From NCBI GenBank assembly GCA_003451785.1, contig DMJL01000072.1, positions 1 through 18,227 of the forward strand: DNA of 18,227 bases. The letters run 5' to 3'. The notes beneath the pieces were generated by a model. The model worked only from the letters and a program-made list of their open reading frames with translations. It made no database searches and was not told where the DNA came from. The DNA comes from Bacteroidales bacterium (GTDB taxonomy: Bacteria; Bacteroidota; Bacteroidia; Bacteroidales; UBA7960). The translations under genes were made by a program, and so were the position numbers. This document shows positions 14,690 through 18,227 of this stretch, one piece after another. Within the stretch, counting starts at the first letter, position 1. Every line of letters starts with the position of its first letter.

Positions 14690-16717
14690 TTATAGGAATT
14701 TTTCGTTGAATATTTTTTGTAGGTCCAAAAGGTCGTCTCTCCATTTTGCGGCTTCTAAAAAGTCTAATGCCTTGGCAGCTTTCTCCATTTCTTTGCGCGA
14801 TTTGATGATAGCCTTTTGGAGTGCTTCTCGGCTCATGTATTGCACCACGGGGTCGGCAGCTACTTGGGGCTGCTCGTTTTCTAAATATGGTTTGGGAGCA
14901 GCCGAAGAAGCTCCTGCCACAGAGGTTTGCCCATGTATGGTCGCAACAGACTTGCTTATCTGTGTGGGTGTTATTTGATTTTCCTCGTTGTAGCGCAATT
15001 GCTTTTCGCGTTTTCGATTTGTTTCATCTATGGTTTGCTGCATACTGCGAGTAACCTTGTCGGCATACATTATCACCATGCTATTGATATTGCGGGCTGC
15101 TCTGCCGGCAGTTTGTATAAGCGACCTAGCCGAGCGAAGAAAACCTTCCTTGTCGGCATCTAAAATAGCTACCAACGACACTTCGGGAAGATCAAGTCCT
15201 TCGCGCAAAAGATTAACACCCACCAAAACATCAAAATTACCCAAACGCAAATTTCGCAATATCTCCACCCGCTCCAAAGTATCTACATCCGAATGAATGT
15301 AGCATGCATTTACACCAGCCTGCGTTAGATATTTTGTAAGTTCTTCTGACATGCGCTTGGTGAGGGTAGTAACCAATACCCTTTCGTGCTTATCTATTCT
15401 TAAATGGATTTCTTCGAGTAGATTATCTATTTGATTGAGGCTGGGGCGTACCTCTATGGGTGGCTCGAGCAGGCCAGTGGGGCGAATGAGTTGCTCTACT
15501 ACAACTCCCTCGCTTTTGAGCAACTCGTAGTCTGCAGGTGTGGCACTTACAAAAATAACCTGTTGTGTTGCAGCTTCAAATTCATCAAACTTCAAAGGTC
15601 GGTTGTCTAATGCTGCAGGCAATCTAAACCCATATTCCACAAGGTTTTGTTTCCTTGAGAAATCCCCGCCATACATGGCCCGCACTTGTGGAATGGTTAC
15701 ATGGCTTTCATCAATTACCAATACAAAATCTTTTGGAAAGTAGTCTATCAAACAGAAAGGGCGGCTCCCCGGCGTTCGGCCATCGAAATATCGGCTGTAA
15801 TTTTCTATTCCCGAGCAATAGCCCAATTCCCGTATCATCTCCAAGTCGTAATTAACCCGATCTTCAATGCGTTTGGCTTCTAAGGGTCTGCCTGTATTGT
15901 TGAAAAAATCAATCTGTTTAACCAAGTCGGCTTGAATCTGCTTTATTGCCGACTCCATCCTATCCTTGGAAGTTACAAAAATATTCGCAGGATAAATGGC
16001 GAGGTTATCAAGAGTTTGTAGGGTTTTGCCATTTGCAGGATCCATAGATTCGATGGATTCAATATCGTCGCCCCAAAAAATTATGCGGTATCCGATATCG
16101 GCATAGGCAGGAAAAACATCAATAGTGTCGCCTTTCACACGGAAGTTACCCCTTGTGAATTCACCCTGTGTTCTCACATAAAGACTGGAAACCAGACTGT
16201 GCAAAAACCGGTTGCGGCTAATGGTTTGACCTTTGGCAATTCTTATAATATTCTCATCAAAATCTTCAGGATTTCCAATACCGTACAAACACGATACTGA
16301 GCTTACCACTATCACATCCCTACGCCCTGATAGCAGGGTGCTTGAGGCACTTAGCCTGAGTTTTTCAATCTCATCGTTTATAGAAAGGTCTTTCTCGATA
16401 TAAGTGTTGGTGCTGGGTATAAATGCTTCGGGCTGATAGTAATCGTAATAGGAAACAAAGTATTCCACAGCATTCTCAGGAAAAAACTGCTTAAACTCAC
16501 CGTAGAGCTGGGCAGCCAATGTCTTGTTGTGGCTCAAAACCAATGCAGGTTTTTTCACTCTTTCCAATACATTGGCTATGGTGAAAGTCTTGCCCGAGCC
16601 GGTAACCCCAAGCAATGTCTGTGCAGGGATATTGGCATGAATACCTTTTACTAATTGTTCAATGGCTTCGGGTTGGTCTCCCGTGGGCGTAAAATCGGCA
16701 ACCAGTTTTAGCTCCAT
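14690..16717 (-). CDS. uvrB: Excinuclease ABC subunit B
   Basis: UvrB verifies DNA damage and holds the strand for UvrC incision in nucleotide excision repair. From ATG 16717 the protein is 675 residues, the usual length. The N-terminus MELKLVADFTPTGDQPEAI is typical, with Walker A GVTGSGKT at 37-44. The damage-probing beta-hairpin follows (YYDYYQPEA and TYIEKD), then the Walker B/DESH box, the helicase motif region GVNLLREGLDLPEV with QTAGRAARN, and a C-terminal UVR motif (about 630-665) that contacts UvrC. The frame continues upstream to 16843, but that 42-residue extension passes through a terminator hairpin and has no homology, so it is not used. The M23 gene follows in the same transcript. 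Confidence 0.98.
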   Translation of the reverse strand: MELKLVADFTPTGDQPEAIEQLVKGIHANIPAQTLLGVTGSGKTFTIANVLERVKKPALVLSHNKTLAAQLYGEFKQFFPENAVEYFVSYYDYYQPEAFIPSTNTYIEKDLSINDEIEKLRLSASSTLLSGRRDVIVVSSVSCLYGIGNPEDFDENIIRIAKGQTISRNRFLHSLVSSLYVRTQGEFTRGNFRVKGDTIDVFPAYADIGYRIIFWGDDIESIESMDPANGKTLQTLDNLAIYPANIFVTSKDRMESAIKQIQADLVKQIDFFNNTGRPLEAKRIEDRVNYDLEMIRELGYCSGIENYSRYFDGRTPGSRPFCLIDYFPKDFVLVIDESHVTIPQVRAMYGGDFSRKQNLVEYGFRLPAALDNRPLKFDEFEAATQQVIFVSATPADYELLKSEGVVVEQLIRPTGLLEPPIEVRPSLNQIDNLLEEIHLRIDKHERVLVTTLTKRMSEELTKYLTQAGVNACYIHSDVDTLERVEILRNLRLGNFDVLVGVNLLREGLDLPEVSLVAILDADKEGFLRSARSLIQTAGRAARNINSMVIMYADKVTRSMQQTIDETNRKREKQLRYNEENQITPTQISKSVATIHGQTSVAGASSAAPKPYLENEQPQVAADPVVQYMSREALQKAIIKSRKEMEKAAKALDFLEAAKWRDDLLDLQKIFNEKFL

Positions 16718-16754
16718 TCTAAATTGCGAAATTTTTAACCAATCCTTACATAAC

Positions 16755-16787
16755 AAAAGGGTTACCCGCAAAGATAACCCCCTTTTT
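16755..16787 (-). terminator. Terminator-like hairpin between the barrel gene and uvrB
   Basis: On the plus strand AAAAGGGTTA (16755-16764) and TAACCC-CC-TTTTT (16775-16787) form a stem with a two-base bulge and a 10-base loop. Read on the minus strand it ends in TAACCCTTTTGTT and probably ends the beta-barrel gene transcript. A TATCTTTG (16776-16769 minus) in the loop also matches a -7 element that could serve uvrB; no -33 TTG is visible. Confidence 0.5.
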
Positions 16788-16803
16788 GCTAGGAGAGGTT
16801 TAT

Positions 16804-17388
16804 TTAAAACACATATCTCAACACCACATTGACGCCTACCCAAGGCAGTGTAAGTGGAATGATGTCAATTGCCGGAGTAATATCCAAACCTATACTGATG
16901 GGAATATCTTCTATCTTGTATTCCAAACCCACTACACCCATTGCACCCAGAACCGTGAATCTGCCCGGTGCATTCCACGAAGGGTGATATCGGCCATCGT
17001 AGAAGCCTAAGAACCCACCGCCACCATAGTACCATTGCATACCAGCTATATCGAATGCTTGGGCATGCCGCTGAAACAGACCACCAATCTGAATGCTCTG
17101 ATGATGAAATCCCACCATTAGTTCAATAGCATCGGTTTTGGAAATGAAATGCTTGAACGAAATGCCGCTGGCAACACCTACTCTAAGTCCTAAGGCATTT
17201 TGGTAGATCTGTGCATGTCCTGCATTGTTTGCAATGAAAGCAAAGAAAATCCATAAAATAAGTTTGCCATAAACAAGGCTTGTAGCCCGTTTAATTGTAA
17301 AAGCATTGTAGGTTTGCGCAGTATGGCAGTTTTCAAAATTTCTGCAAAACAATTCGTGTTGTTCTTGGGTCTCTTTGAATGTATTCAT
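16804..17388 (-). CDS. Small outer-membrane beta-barrel protein
   Basis: The 194-residue protein has a hydrophobic segment (about 42-55) followed by a likely signal peptidase site GHA|Q at 57-60. After this come alternating short strands rich in Gly and aromatic residues (GLRVGVASGISFKH, VGFHHQ, AVMGVVGLEYKI-like stretches). It ends in VVLRYVF, the terminal aromatic residue expected of BamA-inserted barrels. About 130 residues remain after cleavage, matching an 8-stranded barrel of the OmpW/OmpA-like size class. The N-terminal region before the signal helix is unusually long (about 38 residues with two Cys), and no nearer ATG/GTG/TTG start exists in frame, so either the signal peptide is atypical or the start is a rare codon. 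No specific function can be assigned. Confidence 0.65.
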   Translation of the reverse strand: MNTFKETQEQHELFCRNFENCHTAQTYNAFTIKRATSLVYGKLILWIFFAFIANNAGHAQIYQNALGLRVGVASGISFKHFISKTDAIELMVGFHHQSIQIGGLFQRHAQAFDIAGMQWYYGGGGFLGFYDGRYHPSWNAPGRFTVLGAMGVVGLEYKIEDIPISIGLDITPAIDIIPLTLPWVGVNVVLRYVF

Positions 17389-17529
17389 TTTGTTAATGGT
17401 TTAGATTGCTAACGCATGATTGCAATAGTTGTTTATCAATACAGATCTTTTATCAAATTTCGTTCAATATTTTGGTATTCCATGCTGTGCAATAATCACT
17501 GCAGCTCAATTATGAAAAGCAAAATCTGT

Positions 17530-18227
17530 TTATTCATCGGGGATATGAAAAACAACGCTAACTGGATAATGGTCGGAGTAAGGTAGGGATTTGGTTTTGA
17601 AATTATAAGGTTTGAATGCCGTATCATGGAAAATATAATCAATTCTAAATCCCGGTATGGCAATCATGTAAGTCCTACCCATTCCTCTGCCACTTCTAAA
17701 AGCGTCGTTTAGGTTTTGAGCTATTTGATGGTATGCGAACGACATGGGAGTATCATTGAAGTCGCCGGCAAGTATTACAGGATGCGGACTTTTTGCGATA
17801 TGCTCAGCCACCTTAGTAGCTTGGGCTGCCCGCCAAATAAAAGCCCTGCGAATGCGGTTGTAAATCCTTCGACTGTGCTTGCTAATATTTTCGGGTTGGT
17901 CGCTGGCAATAGTATTGGTCATAGTTTCTACAAACAAGTGGTCTTCATCGCTAAGCCCAATAGACTCAAAATGCAAGTTGTAAACTCTTATGGTGTCATC
18001 CTTGATTGCAATGTCGGTATAAATACAAAGATTGCCTGCTTTTGTTCGGAATGGGATTTTGCCCCTGTTTACGATGGGAAATTTGGTAAAGGTTGCAAGG
18101 CCGAAATAATTCTGGTATCTGGAAAATCGGGTGTATTCAAAATGATGGTTTCGGGCATCAAGAAATCTGGTCAATGTGTCGAGGGTTCTAAATTCACCTT
18201 TTCGGTCCACAACAAACTCTTGAAAAG
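17530..18227 (-). CDS. Endonuclease/exonuclease/phosphatase (EEP) family protein, cut by right edge
   Basis: EEP-fold enzymes are Mg2+-dependent phosphoesterases: AP endonucleases, DNases, or phosphodiesterases of phospholipids and inositol phosphates. The open frame reaches the window edge in frame as FQEFVVDRKGEF; QEF supplies the metal-binding glutamate, so the gene starts beyond 18227. Further catalytic motifs are NLHFES, LAGDFND with the catalytic Asp/Asn, a DYIFHD stretch, and SDHYPV with the general-base His. The NLHFES form (not NTHL) and the YTRFSRYQNYFGLATF region fit the Bacteroidota membrane-associated EEP proteins more than ExoA or XthA. Whether membrane helices precede it cannot be seen. 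A GTG at 18210 is in frame but lies after the QEF motif, so it is not the true start. Confidence 0.88.
   Translation of the reverse strand, partial: FQEFVVDRKGEFRTLDTLTRFLDARNHHFEYTRFSRYQNYFGLATFTKFPIVNRGKIPFRTKAGNLCIYTDIAIKDDTIRVYNLHFESIGLSDEDHLFVETMTNTIASDQPENISKHSRRIYNRIRRAFIWRAAQATKVAEHIAKSPHPVILAGDFNDTPMSFAYHQIAQNLNDAFRSGRGMGRTYMIAIPGFRIDYIFHDTAFKPYNFKTKSLPYSDHYPVSVVFHIPDE

Noticed and set aside
14682..14744. Upstream ATG for the M23 protein
   Set aside because: It would overlap the uvrB C-terminus by 55 bases; ATG 14681, 8 bases after the uvrB stop, is better placed.
16718..16843. 42-residue N-terminal extension of UvrB
   Set aside because: It runs through a terminator-like hairpin and into the barrel gene, and UvrB proteins begin at the MELKLVADFTP-type start.
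16786..17010. 74-codon plus-strand frame opposite the barrel gene
   Set aside because: It is antisense to a gene with a signal peptide and barrel C-terminus and shows no domain.

Overview
The window looks like a chromosomal segment from a member of the Bacteroidota. The base composition is moderately AT-rich. Genes mostly lack Shine-Dalgarno sequences. Several genes are preceded by matches to the Bacteroidota -7 element TAnnTTTG, one of them with a well-spaced -33 TTG. dnaE is followed directly by a thioredoxin gene. No tRNA, rRNA, CRISPR array or intact transposase was seen.

Layout, left to right. (1) Bases 1-260, minus strand: the N-terminal part of a gene for NrfH, the membrane cytochrome c that feeds nitrite reductase; it runs off the left edge. 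(2) 261-871: a non-coding region with an operator-like palindrome and two adjacent inverted repeats. (3) 872-5304, plus strand: a metabolic cluster with a KamA-family radical-SAM aminomutase homologue, both subunits of a PcaIJ-type 3-oxoacid CoA-transferase (overlapping genes), and a class-III (HemL-like/beta-transaminase) aminotransferase. (4) 5305-5761: a non-coding stretch holding a 321-bp segment bounded by perfect 15-bp inverted repeats. (5) 5762-11171, plus strand: a MATE exporter, dnaE and trxA. (6) 11553-12602, plus strand: a membrane sensor-like protein with PAS-like and GAF-like regions but no output domain, ending in a strong bidirectional terminator. (7) 12644-18227, minus strand: an alpha-oxoamine synthase with a clear promoter, a soluble M23-type protein directly behind uvrB, uvrB, a small outer-membrane beta-barrel protein, and an endonuclease/exonuclease/phosphatase-family protein cut by the right edge.

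The most interesting hypothesis is the 872-5304 cluster. A 2,3-aminomutase moves an alpha-amino group to the beta carbon, a beta-transaminase would turn the beta-amino acid into a beta-keto acid, and a PcaIJ-type transferase would activate that beta-keto acid as its CoA thioester. The KamA homologue has the [4Fe-4S] cysteines and the aligned PLP lysine, but by eye it lacks the acidic residues that hold the lysine side chain in true lysine 2,3-aminomutase. The CoA-transferase resembles 3-oxoadipate enzymes. Together these suggest an unassigned beta-amino-acid catabolic route, possibly with a dicarboxylic substrate. This is inference from gene content and by-eye alignment.

The rest is mostly housekeeping: replication (dnaE), redox (trxA), excision repair (uvrB), lipid or cofactor synthesis (the oxoamine synthase) and envelope proteins. 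Several minus-strand genes have upstream in-frame extensions that are probably not translated; the starts given here are corrected for that.
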